Shown: one piece after another, positions 25,003-33,788 of the stretch
Layout: every line of letters begins with the position of its first letter
Position numbering within the stretch: position 1 is the stretch's first letter
DNA from: Metarhizobium sp964253915
GTDB lineage: Bacteria; Pseudomonadota; Alphaproteobacteria; Rhizobiales; Rhizobiaceae
Reading direction: 5' to 3'
Length of the DNA stretch: 64,000 bases
Assembly (NCBI RefSeq): GCF_964253915.1
Contig: NZ_CAXUSG020000002.1
Coordinates: forward strand, 248,001-312,000
Notes under the pieces: model-generated
Database searches by the model: none
Seen by the model: only the letters and a program-made list of their open reading frames with translations
Told to the model about the DNA's origin: nothing
Program-made: the position numbers and the translations under genes

Positions 25003-26223
25003 ATGGCAGAAGCAGCGGGCGGCAACGAAAAGGCAGGCAAGCTGGTCATCCGGCACATCGGCCTCATCCTCTCGGGAAAGATCGAGCAGCCGATCCTCGA
25101 CGGCGACTGCATCATCTGCGATGACGGCAAGATTACCGCGGTCGGCTACGAAAAAGATCTCGACATCGAGGGCGCGACGACCATCGTCGATGCGATGTGG
25201 ACGACGGTTTCGCCGGGCCTGATCGACAGCCACGTCCATCCTGTCGTCGGCGACTACACGCCGCGCCAGCAGCAGCTCAACTGGATCGATTCGACGCTGA
25301 ACGGCGGTGTCACGACGATGATCTCGGCCGGTGAAGTCCACACGCCCGGCCGGCCGCGCGACATCGTCGGCCTCAAGGCGCATGCGATCACGGCACAGCG
25401 TTTCTACCAGAATTTCCGCCCCTCCGGCGTCAAGGTGCATGCCGGCGCCCTCGTTATCGAAAAGGGCATGGAAGAGCAGGATTTCAAGGATCTCGCCGCT
25501 GCGGGCGTCACGCTGCTCGGCGAGGTCGGCCTCGGCAGTGTCAAGGATGCGGGCGACGCCAAGAAGATGGTCGCCTGGGCGCGCAAATATGGCATCCAGA
25601 GCACGATCCACACCGGCGGCCCCTCGATTCCCGGCTCCGGCCTGATCGACAAGGATGTGGTGTTGGAAGCCGATACCGATGTCGTCGGCCACCTGAACGG
25701 AGGTCACACGGCGCTTCCCGATGACCAGATCATCTGCATCTGCGAAAGCTGTTCGCGCGGCCTCGAAATCGTCCACAACGGCAATGAGCGTGCCGCGATC
25801 CTCACCGTCAACACCGCAAGGGAACTCAAGAAGCTCGATCAGGTGATTTTGGGCACCGACGGGCCGGCCGGCTCCGGCGTGCAGCCGCTCGGCATCCTGC
25901 GGATGATCTCGCTGGTCGCCAGCTTTACCGACCTGCCGGCGGAAGTGGCCTTCTGCCTCGGTACGGGTAACACGGCTCGCCAGCGCAATCTCGATTGCGG
26001 CATCATCGAAGTCGGCCGCTCGGCGGATTTCGTCATCATGGACCGCGCCCAGCATGCGCCTGGCAAGACCATTCTCGACTCGGTCAAGCAGGGCAACCTG
26101 CCGGGCATCGGCATGACGATCATCGACGGCATCGTCCGTACCCAGCGCAGCCGCAACACGCCGCCGGCCAATGCCCTGCCCGAAATCGTCTTCGGCCGCT
26201 ACGATCGCTACGAGGCGAAATGA
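25003..26223 (+). CDS. enamidase-like amidohydrolase
   Basis: 406 residues of the metal-dependent amidohydrolase superfamily. The His-x-His metal pair is in VSPGLIDSHVHPVVGDY (~75-92); later ligands are seen in IQSTIHTGGPS and VVGHLNGGHTA, and the catalytic Asp in VILGTDGPAGSG. The layout and the C-terminal DFVIMDRAQ closely follow Ena, the enamidase of Eubacterium barkeri nicotinate catabolism, which hydrolyses 6-oxo-1,4,5,6-tetrahydronicotinate; Ena is 385 residues. ATG 25003 has AAGGA 8 bases ahead. In the same window is a molybdenum hydroxylase with a split large subunit like nicotinate dehydrogenase, which strengthens an N-heterocycle role, but substrate is not proven. Confidence 0.82.
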   Translation: MAEAAGGNEKAGKLVIRHIGLILSGKIEQPILDGDCIICDDGKITAVGYEKDLDIEGATTIVDAMWTTVSPGLIDSHVHPVVGDYTPRQQQLNWIDSTLNGGVTTMISAGEVHTPGRPRDIVGLKAHAITAQRFYQNFRPSGVKVHAGALVIEKGMEEQDFKDLAAAGVTLLGEVGLGSVKDAGDAKKMVAWARKYGIQSTIHTGGPSIPGSGLIDKDVVLEADTDVVGHLNGGHTALPDDQIICICESCSRGLEIVHNGNERAAILTVNTARELKKLDQVILGTDGPAGSGVQPLGILRMISLVASFTDLPAEVAFCLGTGNTARQRNLDCGIIEVGRSADFVIMDRAQHAPGKTILDSVKQGNLPGIGMTIIDGIVRTQRSRNTPPANALPEIVFGRYDRYEAK

Positions 26224-26232
26224 CCCAAGGCG

Positions 26233-26267
26233 CCTCTTGCCAAGCGCCCGGCGCTCGGCAAAAGAGG
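26233..26267 (+). terminator. stem-loop between amidohydrolase and aldo/keto reductase genes
   Basis: CCTCTTGCC at 26233-26241 pairs with GGCAAAAGAGG at 26257-26267 around an inner GCGC/GCGC pair. It starts 10 bases past the amidohydrolase stop. No long T run follows. It would weaken read-through into the reductase gene. Confidence 0.5.
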
Positions 26268-26321
26268 GGCCGGCGAAGCGTTTGATCATAGGGATTCGCC
26301 GTATCGGGGAGAGTGGACATC

Positions 26322-27308
26322 ATGGACAGGCGGCAGGTCGGCGCGACCGGATTGCAGATCACGGAAATCAGCTTCGGCACGGCGCCGATTGCAGGCCTCT
26401 ATCGTGAATGCACCGAGGAATCGGCGCAAGAAACCCTGGCGCTTGCCTGGGATTCCGGTATCCGCTTCTTCGATACGGCACCGTGGTATGGCACAGGCCT
26501 CGCCGAGGAACGTCTGGGACGTTTTCTGGCGTCCAAACCGCGGCAGGATTTTGCCATCTCCACCAAGGTCGGCCGGCTGCTGCGGCCGGTCGCCCGCGAG
26601 GACGCGCCGTTCTACGGCTTCGTCAATGCCAATCCCTGCGTCGTCGAATACGACTACACCGGCGACGGCATCCGCCGCAGCGTCGAAGCCAGCATGAAAC
26701 GCACCGGGCTCGACCGTTTCGATATCCTCTTCGTTCACGACATCGGCGCTTACACCCACGGCGCCGAACAGAATGCCGTCTACATGGAGCAGTTCCGCAG
26801 CTCCGGCATCGCCGCGCTCAACGCGTTGCGCGACAGTGGCGTCATCAAGGGCTGGGGTCTCGGCGTCAACGAGGTCGAGGTCTGCATGGAGCTTTTGCAG
26901 GAAACCCCGATGGACTGCATCCTGCTCGCCGGCCGCTACACGCTGCTCGATCGTTCCGCCGAACGTGGCCTGCTCGACCTGTGCAAGGCGCGGGGCACAT
27001 CGCTGGTCATCGGCGGCGTTTTCAATTCCGGTATCCTTGCCACGGGTCCCGTGCCCGGCGCCCATTTCGACTATGCCGAGGCAAGCGACGACATCAAGGA
27101 CCGTGTGGCGCAGATGCAGAAGGCGGCAGCCGAAGCGGGTACGGATCTGGCGACGGCGGCGCTGAAATTTCCGCTGGAAAACAGCCAGGTTGCCTCCGTC
27201 CTGCTGGGATCGGCGAATACGCGGACGCTCGGCCGCAACCTCAATTCGGTAAAGCAACCCGTTCCGGCAAGCGTTTACGACGCCTGCGAGGCTTTCACCA
27301 TCCGGTGA
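26322..27308 (+). CDS. aldo/keto reductase (L-fucose/pyridoxal dehydrogenase type)
   Basis: 328 residues. The TIM-barrel AKR signatures are GISFGTAPIAG-like start (TEISFGTAPIAGLYRE), DSGIRFFDTAPWYGTGLAEERLGRFL with the catalytic Asp and Tyr, ISTKVGRLLRPV with the catalytic Lys, and DRFDILFVHDI with His. The family includes D-threo-aldose 1-dehydrogenase and pyridoxal 4-dehydrogenase of Mesorhizobium. ATG 26322 has GGGGAG at a suitable distance; a GTG at 26313 is also in frame. It follows the amidohydrolase by 98 bases. The end meets the MocR gene head-on, 3 bases apart. Confidence 0.88.
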   Translation: MDRRQVGATGLQITEISFGTAPIAGLYRECTEESAQETLALAWDSGIRFFDTAPWYGTGLAEERLGRFLASKPRQDFAISTKVGRLLRPVAREDAPFYGFVNANPCVVEYDYTGDGIRRSVEASMKRTGLDRFDILFVHDIGAYTHGAEQNAVYMEQFRSSGIAALNALRDSGVIKGWGLGVNEVEVCMELLQETPMDCILLAGRYTLLDRSAERGLLDLCKARGTSLVIGGVFNSGILATGPVPGAHFDYAEASDDIKDRVAQMQKAAAEAGTDLATAALKFPLENSQVASVLLGSANTRTLGRNLNSVKQPVPASVYDACEAFTIR

Positions 27309-27311
27309 GAG

Positions 27312-28709
27312 TTACGGCCGCAACGCCGATTCGAGGCTGCGGAACACACGCTCGTCGGACGATTGCGCCACGTTGAAGCGCATGAAGCTGCGGGCGGTCT
27401 GCGACAGGCTGAAAGCGTTGCCGGGTGCCAGCACCACGCCATCTTCAAGGCATCGGCGCGCCAGTTCGGTCGCATCGGTTTCGCCGGGCAGCCGGCACCA
27501 TAAAAACATGCCGGCGCCGGGGCGTAGCCACGGTTCGATGCCGAGGCGAGTGAGGCGTGTCGCCGTCGTGGCCCTCGCCTCTCCCAGGCGACGGCGCACT
27601 GTTTCCATATGTTTCCGATAGCTGCCATCGGTCAGCGCCAGGGCGAGAATCCCCGCAGCAAGGCGAGCGCCGCCAAAACTGGTGGCGATCTTGAGATCGG
27701 CGATCTTGTCGATCCAGTCTTCCCGCGCAGCGATGTAGCCGCAGCGGATCGCCGCCGACAGCGTCTTGGAAAAGCTGCCGATCTGGATCACCCGCGACAG
27801 GCCGTCGAAGGCTGAAAGTCGTGGCGCCGCCACCTCTTCGAAATCGGCAAAAATATCGTCCTCGACGATGATGAGATTGGCCTCTTCGGCCAGTTTCAGC
27901 AGCCGGTGCGCGGTGACCGGCGAAAGAACGGCGCCCGTAGGATTGTGAATGGCCGAATTGGTGATGTAGAGCCGTGGCTTGTGGATTTGCAGCGCGGCGG
28001 CGAAAGCATCGAGATCGGGACCGGAAGGCGTATAGGGCACGCCGACCGCCTTGGCCCGATGCGCCTTCAAAAGCGCATGGAAATTGAAATAGCAGGGATC
28101 GTCCACCAGCACGGTATCGCCGGGTTCCAGGAGCAGCCGGCAGACGAGATCGATGGCCTGCGTGCCGGATTCGGTCAGCAAGACCTGCCCGGTTTTGACC
28201 TCGACGCCGTTCGCCGCCATTCGCCGCGCGAGGATCTGGCGCAGGCTGGCATGGCCGAGTGGCGTGCCGTAATCGGCAAGTTCGGTGTTTTCAGCGCGTG
28301 AAAGGGTGCGCAGGGCGCGGCGGATGCCCGCGTCGAACATCCACGAGGCGGGCAACCAGCCGCATCCGGGTTTCAGCGCCTCCGCCTCCGCTTCCAGCGA
28401 TTGCCGCGATATCCACAGAGGATCGATATCGCGTTCGCGGCGGGGAGCGATTTCGGTGAGCGCCAGCGGCGCAACCGAACCGGAAACATAAAAACCCGAC
28501 CCGGGCCGCGACCGGATGACGCCTTCGGCGGCAAGCCGTTCATAAGCTTCGACCACGGTGGAGACGGAAACGCCCATTGCCTTCGACTGCGCGCGCACCG
28601 ATGGCAACCGGCTGCCGGGCATCAGGCTGCGATCGACGATGCGACCCCGGATGGCCAACATCACGCTATCGATCCGGGTCGCCGCACCGCCTTCGGTCTC
28701 TTTCAACAT
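27312..28709 (-). CDS. MocR-type regulator (GntR helix-turn-helix plus aminotransferase-like domain)
   Basis: 465 residues: a GntR winged helix at ~10-75 (RLPSVRAQSKAMGVSVSTVVEAYERLAAEGVIRSRPGSGFYVSG) and a fold-type I aminotransferase domain at ~110-460 with the PLP lysine in QIGSFSKTLSAAIRCGYIA and the YFNFHALLKAHRAKAVGVP and NPTGAVLS segments. MocR proteins use PLP chemistry to sense metabolites. ATG 28709 has GAGGAG 9 bases ahead; the frame continues to 28811. It is divergent from the EamA exporter, with 116 bases between starts, the usual arrangement for a MocR protein and its target. Confidence 0.92.
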   Translation of the reverse strand: MLKETEGGAATRIDSVMLAIRGRIVDRSLMPGSRLPSVRAQSKAMGVSVSTVVEAYERLAAEGVIRSRPGSGFYVSGSVAPLALTEIAPRRERDIDPLWISRQSLEAEAEALKPGCGWLPASWMFDAGIRRALRTLSRAENTELADYGTPLGHASLRQILARRMAANGVEVKTGQVLLTESGTQAIDLVCRLLLEPGDTVLVDDPCYFNFHALLKAHRAKAVGVPYTPSGPDLDAFAAALQIHKPRLYITNSAIHNPTGAVLSPVTAHRLLKLAEEANLIIVEDDIFADFEEVAAPRLSAFDGLSRVIQIGSFSKTLSAAIRCGYIAAREDWIDKIADLKIATSFGGARLAAGILALALTDGSYRKHMETVRRRLGEARATTATRLTRLGIEPWLRPGAGMFLWCRLPGETDATELARRCLEDGVVLAPGNAFSLSQTARSFMRFNVAQSSDERVFRSLESALRP

Positions 28710-28825
28710 GAAACCGTACTCCTCATCGATCCATAACAGTTTCTTCGGATTGTACTGGATCGTCTCTGGTTCTTCCAGTGCCCACGGCCGATAGTCGAAA
28801 CAGAATTGCAATGGAGAATGATGAA

Positions 28826-29719
28826 ATGGACAGAGCGACGAGCGGCTTGATCAACGGCATGGTCGGCGTGGTGATCTTTTCCGCATCGCTGCCGGCGACG
28901 CGGCTGGCGGTGGCCGGTTTCGATCCGGTGTTTTTGACCGCGGCGCGGGCGGTGATCGCCGGCATTCTTGGCCTCGGCCTGCTTGTCGCTTTTCGGGAGC
29001 GGCGGCCGGAGCGCGGGGATATCGTCTCGCTGTCGATCGTCGCGCTTGGTGTGGTTGTCGGTTTTCCGCTGTTGACGGCGTTGGCGCTGCAGCATGTCAC
29101 GGCCGCCCATTCCATCGTTTTCATCGGTCTGCTGCCGCTGGCGACGGCGGTGTTCGGCATGCTGCGCGCCGGCGAATATCCGCATCCGGTCTTCTGGCTG
29201 TTTTCGGGTCTCGGCAGCGCCCTCGTCGTCGGTTTTGCCTTCTCACAGGGGATCACCGTTTCGCCTTTGGCTGACCTGTTGATGCTGGCGGCGGTGCTTG
29301 TGTGCGGCCTCGGATATGCGGAAGGCGCGCGGCTTTCCCGGCGTCTCGGCGGCTGGCAGGTGATTTCCTGGGCTTTGGTGCTCTCGTTGCCCCTGATGCT
29401 TGGCATTGCAGTTTTCGATTTGCCGCCGTCGCTGTCGCAGGTGCCGGAAAGCGCCTGGGCCGGGCTTGCCTATGTATCGCTGTTCAGCATGCTGATCGGC
29501 TTCATCTTCTGGTATCGCGGCCTGGCGCAGGGCGGCATCGCCGCCGTCGGCCAGCTGCAGCTGCTCCAGCCGTTCATGGGGCTGCTGCTGGCGGCACTGC
29601 TTTTGGGCGAGGCGATCAACGTCGCCATGCTGATCGTGACCACCGGCGTCGTCCTCTGCGTCTTCGGCGCCCGTCGATTTGCAGCGCGGCCGCGGCCGGT
29701 GTCTCCGCGTCCCACGTAA
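28826..29719 (+). CDS. DMT-superfamily transporter (EamA)
   Basis: 297 residues with about ten membrane segments in two five-helix halves: GMVGVVIFSASLPATRLAVAGFDPVFLTAARAVIAGILGLGLLV and, in the second half, YVSLFSMLIGFIFWYRGLAQGGIAAVGQLQLLQPFMGLLLAALLLGE, which is the EamA end motif. These proteins export amino acids or other small metabolites. The start is placed at 28826, 8 bases after GGAGA; ATG codons at 28811 and 28778 are in frame too. The divergent MocR gene probably controls it. Confidence 0.87.
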   Translation: MDRATSGLINGMVGVVIFSASLPATRLAVAGFDPVFLTAARAVIAGILGLGLLVAFRERRPERGDIVSLSIVALGVVVGFPLLTALALQHVTAAHSIVFIGLLPLATAVFGMLRAGEYPHPVFWLFSGLGSALVVGFAFSQGITVSPLADLLMLAAVLVCGLGYAEGARLSRRLGGWQVISWALVLSLPLMLGIAVFDLPPSLSQVPESAWAGLAYVSLFSMLIGFIFWYRGLAQGGIAAVGQLQLLQPFMGLLLAALLLGEAINVAMLIVTTGVVLCVFGARRFAARPRPVSPRPT

Positions 29720-29749
29720 GTGGACGGCGAAGCCTTCCTTGGGATGTCG

Positions 29750-31690
29750 TCAGTGCCAGCCCAAGCGTGCCACACCATAGGCAGCCAGCGTGAAAAGCGG
29801 GATGGAGGCCGGCATCGAGGGAATGTCTCCCGATGAAGCTGCAACCAGATTGGTTTCATCCAGCACGGAGAACGAGGCGCCGGGCGGAACCCTCAACCCT
29901 GCGAGATCGACCGTCACGGGTTCGGCGGTGATGTTGGCGCAAAGCAGAACGGTCTCCTTGCCCTGGTGGCCGCACAGAGCCAGCACGCAGCCCGGCCGGG
30001 AGCTGCTAACCTCCCGCCAGTCCCATCCTGCCATCGATGCAAGCGCCCTGACGACGTGCGCCAGCGGTCGCAGCCCGCCCTGCGGCACAGGTTCGCCGGG
30101 ACCGGCGATGAGGCCGAAGGGACCGGTTGCTGCCGAGAGCGTCAGATGCGCCAAGCCGGAATCGGTGACCGCCGCCGCATATCCCAGCGCAAAGGCTGCG
30201 CCGAAAAGGCCGTTATGGCGCGGGTCGCGATTGGCCATGGGAATGCGGTCGCCGTGCGGGTTGTCCATCGTGCGGCTGCCATAGGGATTCTGCCGCATGG
30301 CAATCGTCGAAGGGCCGATGCGGTAGGCCTTCGCGCCGTAGATCGTCCGCAAGGAACGGGTGATGAAGGGCAGCGCCTCCAGCGTTTCCATCACGCTTTG
30401 ATCGTCGGCGGCATGCACGATCGGGTTGGTGGCATGCGAGACGAAGGCCAGTTGCTCCCCCGGCACGCGCTTCCGGTTGATTTCTGTGAAGTAGCTCAGC
30501 ATGCCGCCGCCAAGGGCAAGCGTCGGAAAAGCTGTCTTCGCTGCCGCATAGACCTCTTCCAATGGCGGGCAATCCGGCCATTTGCTGCCCGGCGGCGTCG
30601 ATTGGCGGTCGACGGAGGGGGAGACAATGATGGCATCGAGCCGCAGGCCGGCCTCGCCGATCATGGCGGCAATCTCCTGCATTTCTTCTTCGAGCGGCCT
30701 TTGGCAAGGCACGGCGATTTCCATCGTCACCGTGCCCTCGTGCGCGGCTGCAAGCGGCACGAAGGTGTCTATCGCTGCGCGTCCATGCCCGGCTGCGGGA
30801 TCGAAATGGAGGAGCAGGTTCTGCACGCCGAAACTGTCGTGTGCCCGCAAGGCGGCAACCGTGTCCCTCGCCTCCTCCGGGGTCACGACGAGGCCGATGG
30901 CCGGCAGTTCGCCGTCCTGTTCACCCCATTGCAGCGTTACGGGGTTTACAGACGAAAGCAGCACGGCGGCATCGGGCTCTTCGTCGCGGATGGCCAATGT
31001 GATCGTTTGCGAAACGGTTTCTCCCGCCCTGATCATATAGGGCCAGGGCAGCGCCAGCGGCCGGACATAAGTCTTGTAGGAGGCATCCGACCAGTTGCGC
31101 TGGTCTTCCATCTCGAATGTGTCGCCCTCCATGCGGCATTCGGCGGTGATGCCGGGCATGACGGTGTGGGTGATTGCCCGCATGTCCTTGAACGGCTGCC
31201 AGGGTTCGATCAAGTCGGGCATCCGTGTCGCCTCGGTCCTGCCATCGACATGTTCGATCGACACATTCGTTCCGGCAAGGCCGCCGATGGGATGCAGAAT
31301 GCAGAAGCCACAGCGGTTGGTTTCAAAGCCGGTGGGCGTTGCGGCCGCTGCCGCGAACACCAGCATGCCGTCGGCCGTGCCCGTAATCGTCGCGGCGATG
31401 CTGAGTTGCGTCCCATCCGGCCCATCGCAACGTGTGCCGTAGCGCACGGTGAACTGCGTGTCGGTCTCCTCGACCGTCAGGTCGAAAAGGGCCGGATCAT
31501 AGGTGCCCCAATCACGGTCGCGGACCAGAAAGGATATGGCGCGCAAAACATCGATACCCTTGTAGCGGATGTCGCGCAGGTTGCCGCCGACCAGTTTTGC
31601 CGTCAGCCAGCCGGCCTTCAATTCCGTCGGCGCCGGTTCGGTTCTGGTCGTGCCGTAGAGGAGGAAAGCGCGGTCGGCCGATGTCGTCAT
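29750..31690 (-). CDS. apnL: D-apionate lactonase
   Basis: 646 residues. I do not see a generic domain motif; the assignment rests on its place directly after apsD (4-base ATGA overlap at 31687-31690) in a complete D-apiose locus and on the fit to the length and order of the curated ApnL proteins. It would hydrolyse D-apionolactone, made by ApsD, to D-apionate. The N-terminal part (RAFLLYGTTRTEPAPTELKAGWLTAKLVGGNLRDIRYKG) looks like a beta-sandwich and the centre (GLVVTPEEARDTVAALRAHDSFGVQNLLLHFD, IIVSPSVD, LALGGGMLSYFTEINRKR) like a TIM barrel. No signal peptide, so cytoplasmic. Confidence 0.82.
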   Translation of the reverse strand: MTTSADRAFLLYGTTRTEPAPTELKAGWLTAKLVGGNLRDIRYKGIDVLRAISFLVRDRDWGTYDPALFDLTVEETDTQFTVRYGTRCDGPDGTQLSIAATITGTADGMLVFAAAAATPTGFETNRCGFCILHPIGGLAGTNVSIEHVDGRTEATRMPDLIEPWQPFKDMRAITHTVMPGITAECRMEGDTFEMEDQRNWSDASYKTYVRPLALPWPYMIRAGETVSQTITLAIRDEEPDAAVLLSSVNPVTLQWGEQDGELPAIGLVVTPEEARDTVAALRAHDSFGVQNLLLHFDPAAGHGRAAIDTFVPLAAAHEGTVTMEIAVPCQRPLEEEMQEIAAMIGEAGLRLDAIIVSPSVDRQSTPPGSKWPDCPPLEEVYAAAKTAFPTLALGGGMLSYFTEINRKRVPGEQLAFVSHATNPIVHAADDQSVMETLEALPFITRSLRTIYGAKAYRIGPSTIAMRQNPYGSRTMDNPHGDRIPMANRDPRHNGLFGAAFALGYAAAVTDSGLAHLTLSAATGPFGLIAGPGEPVPQGGLRPLAHVVRALASMAGWDWREVSSSRPGCVLALCGHQGKETVLLCANITAEPVTVDLAGLRVPPGASFSVLDETNLVAASSGDIPSMPASIPLFTLAAYGVARLGWH

Positions 31691-32721
31691 GCAAGCAGGG
31701 CTCCGATTTCGACCGGCTTGCCGGTGGCAGCGCTTTCATAAGCCGCCTCGACAAGCGCGAAGGTCTTCAGGTTGTCGTCGCCGGAGGTGGATGTCTCTTT
31801 TCCGGCCGCGAGCCGTTCGGCCCAATGCTGCTGGATAGCATAAACGCTTTCCTGAATGTTGTGCCAGGGGCGCGAGGCCCAGGACAGCAAGGTAGGCGAT
31901 GCATCGACGATTTCCGTACCCTTGCCATTGGTGATTTCGAGCCGGTAGCCCTGACTGAGACGGATCGTGCCTTCCGTGCCATCCAGTTCGATCAAGGTTT
32001 CCGGGAAGGGTTCGACACCCAGCTTCGTCGCGTAGCTGACATCGACGATGGATGTGGCGCCACTCTCGTGGTCCAGCAGGATCGTGGCGACGTCCTCGCC
32101 CTTGATCTTCGGATTGACGCGTTTCGTCCGCGCCGTCAGCGAAGAGACATCCCCGAGGATGAAGCGGGCGATATCCAGCGTGTGGATGCCGAGATCCTCG
32201 ATGATGAAACGCGATCCCTCCGCCAAGTATGGCTGGGCAGCAAAAACGTCGAAGCCGGAGCGGAACGAAAAGCGGCCCCAGAACGGCGTGCCGATGGCGC
32301 CGGAATCGAGCGCCTTGCGTACTGCCTGGATCGGCGTCTGCCAGCGAAAGTTCTCGTGCACCATCAACGGCACGCCGGCATCGCGGCAGGCTTTCACCAT
32401 CGCCTTGGCATCGGCAAGCGTCGGCGCGAATGGTTTCTGGCAGATCGCCGGAACCCTGTGGGCGGCTGCCATTTCGACCAGCGGACGATGGCTCTGCACC
32501 GTGGTGGCGATATCGACAAAGTCGAAACCGCCATCGGCAAACATCTGCGCCGCATCGCTGTAACGGCGCTCGATGCCGAACTGGTCGCCGACAATCTTCA
32601 ACCGCTCGGGATCGCGGTCGCAGATGGCGACGATCCCGGCGCCGGCAACATCCCTCCAGCCAAACATCTGGTTGACGGCGAAAAAGCCGCAGCCGATCAG
32701 GGCGCCACGAAGCTCGCTCAT
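31687..32721 (-). CDS. apsD: D-apiose dehydrogenase (Gfo/Idh/MocA family)
   Basis: 344 residues. The Rossmann start ALIGCGFFAVNQMFGW and VAICDRD, the QKPFAPTLADAK segment (Gfo/Idh EKP-type motif, here QKP), and the second domain with HENFRWQ and IIEDLGIHTLDIARFILGDV are typical. ApsD oxidises D-apiose to D-apionolactone with NAD. It lies between the transporter permease gene (5 bases upstream) and apnL (overlap), which matches the known apiose gene order. The start 32721 has AAGG and AGGGA ahead. Confidence 0.88.
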   Translation of the reverse strand: MSELRGALIGCGFFAVNQMFGWRDVAGAGIVAICDRDPERLKIVGDQFGIERRYSDAAQMFADGGFDFVDIATTVQSHRPLVEMAAAHRVPAICQKPFAPTLADAKAMVKACRDAGVPLMVHENFRWQTPIQAVRKALDSGAIGTPFWGRFSFRSGFDVFAAQPYLAEGSRFIIEDLGIHTLDIARFILGDVSSLTARTKRVNPKIKGEDVATILLDHESGATSIVDVSYATKLGVEPFPETLIELDGTEGTIRLSQGYRLEITNGKGTEIVDASPTLLSWASRPWHNIQESVYAIQQHWAERLAAGKETSTSGDDNLKTFALVEAAYESAATGKPVEIGALLA

Positions 32722-32726
32722 ATGCC

Positions 32727-33788
32727 TTATCCCTGCTTTGCCATCTGCATCAGCGTGACGCGGGCCTGCATCTTGCGCTGCGCCTGGTCGACGACGACGG
32801 CGATGATGATGACCAGACCCTTGATAACCATCTGCCAGAAAGATGACACGCCCATCATGACAAGACCATCGGAGAGGATGCCGATGACGAAGGCACCGAC
32901 GATGGTGCCGCCAATCGTGCCGCGTCCGCCGGACATCGAAGTGCCGCCGAGAACGGCTGCGGCGATGGCGTTGAGTTCGAGGTTGGTGCCGGTCGCCGGG
33001 TGCGAGGCCATCAGTTCCGACGAGACGATCAGCCCCACCAGCGCGGCGCAGAAGCCGGAGAACATGTAGACGAACATTTTGACCCGGCTGACGCGGATGC
33101 CGGACATGCGGGCAGCGCGCTCATTGCCGCCGACGGCAAAGATATGACGGCCGAGCGGCACGAAGCGGGCGAAATAGGCCGCACCGAGCGCCACGACAAC
33201 CAGCATCCACACCGAGACGGGCAGGCCGATAATGGTGCCGGAGCCGAAATAGGAAAAACCCTGATTGCCGAGGTCTTCGCGGCCGACGAGGTTCGGCAAC
33301 GTCTGGCCGTCCGAATAGAGCAGAGCGGCGCCGCGGGCGACATACAGCGTGCCGAGCGTGGCGATGAACGGCGCGACGTTGAGCCGCGTGATCAGCAACC
33401 CGTTTATGGCACCGATCAGCACGCCGACGACGGCGACGATGACGGCCACTTCGAGGATGTTGAAATAGACCGTGTAACCGATCGGCAGGTCGATGCCGTA
33501 GATGATCAGGCCGCCGGCGATCATGCCGCACAGGCCGACGATCGAGCCGACCGAGAGGTCGATGCCGCCGGTGATGATCACGAAGGTCATGCCGATCGCC
33601 AGGAAGGCGTTCTGCGTCGCATGCTTCGACATCAGGATCATGTTCGCTGTCGACAGGAAGTTCGGCGCGAAGATCGAGAAGAAGATGATGACGGCGAAAA
33701 GGGCGATGAAGGTGCGAAGCTTCATCAGCGTCAGCAGCAATGAACCGCTATTGGCCGATCCGGCGGCAGTTTGGGTGGCTGTCGTCAT
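32727..33788 (-). CDS. ribose-type ABC transporter permease (apiose importer)
   Basis: 353 residues with eight to ten membrane helices of the RbsC/BPD_transp_2 family: NAFLAIGMTFVIITGGIDLSVGSIVGLCGMIAGGL, the conserved loop LGRHIFAVGGNERAARMSGIRV and the helix VLGGTSMSGGRGTIGGTIVGAFVIGILSDGL. The ATG at 33788 overlaps the ATPase stop by one base; a GTG codon three bases upstream could also serve. It imports the sugar with the two-domain ATPase and the periplasmic protein encoded upstream. Confidence 0.9.
   Translation of the reverse strand: MTTATQTAAGSANSGSLLLTLMKLRTFIALFAVIIFFSIFAPNFLSTANMILMSKHATQNAFLAIGMTFVIITGGIDLSVGSIVGLCGMIAGGLIIYGIDLPIGYTVYFNILEVAVIVAVVGVLIGAINGLLITRLNVAPFIATLGTLYVARGAALLYSDGQTLPNLVGREDLGNQGFSYFGSGTIIGLPVSVWMLVVVALGAAYFARFVPLGRHIFAVGGNERAARMSGIRVSRVKMFVYMFSGFCAALVGLIVSSELMASHPATGTNLELNAIAAAVLGGTSMSGGRGTIGGTIVGAFVIGILSDGLVMMGVSSFWQMVIKGLVIIIAVVVDQAQRKMQARVTLMQMAKQG

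Noticed and set aside
23977..26289. 770-codon minus-strand frame covering fpr and the region beyond
   Set aside because: Only its last 274 residues are fpr. The rest is antisense to the enamidase-like gene, with no ribosome-binding site upstream.
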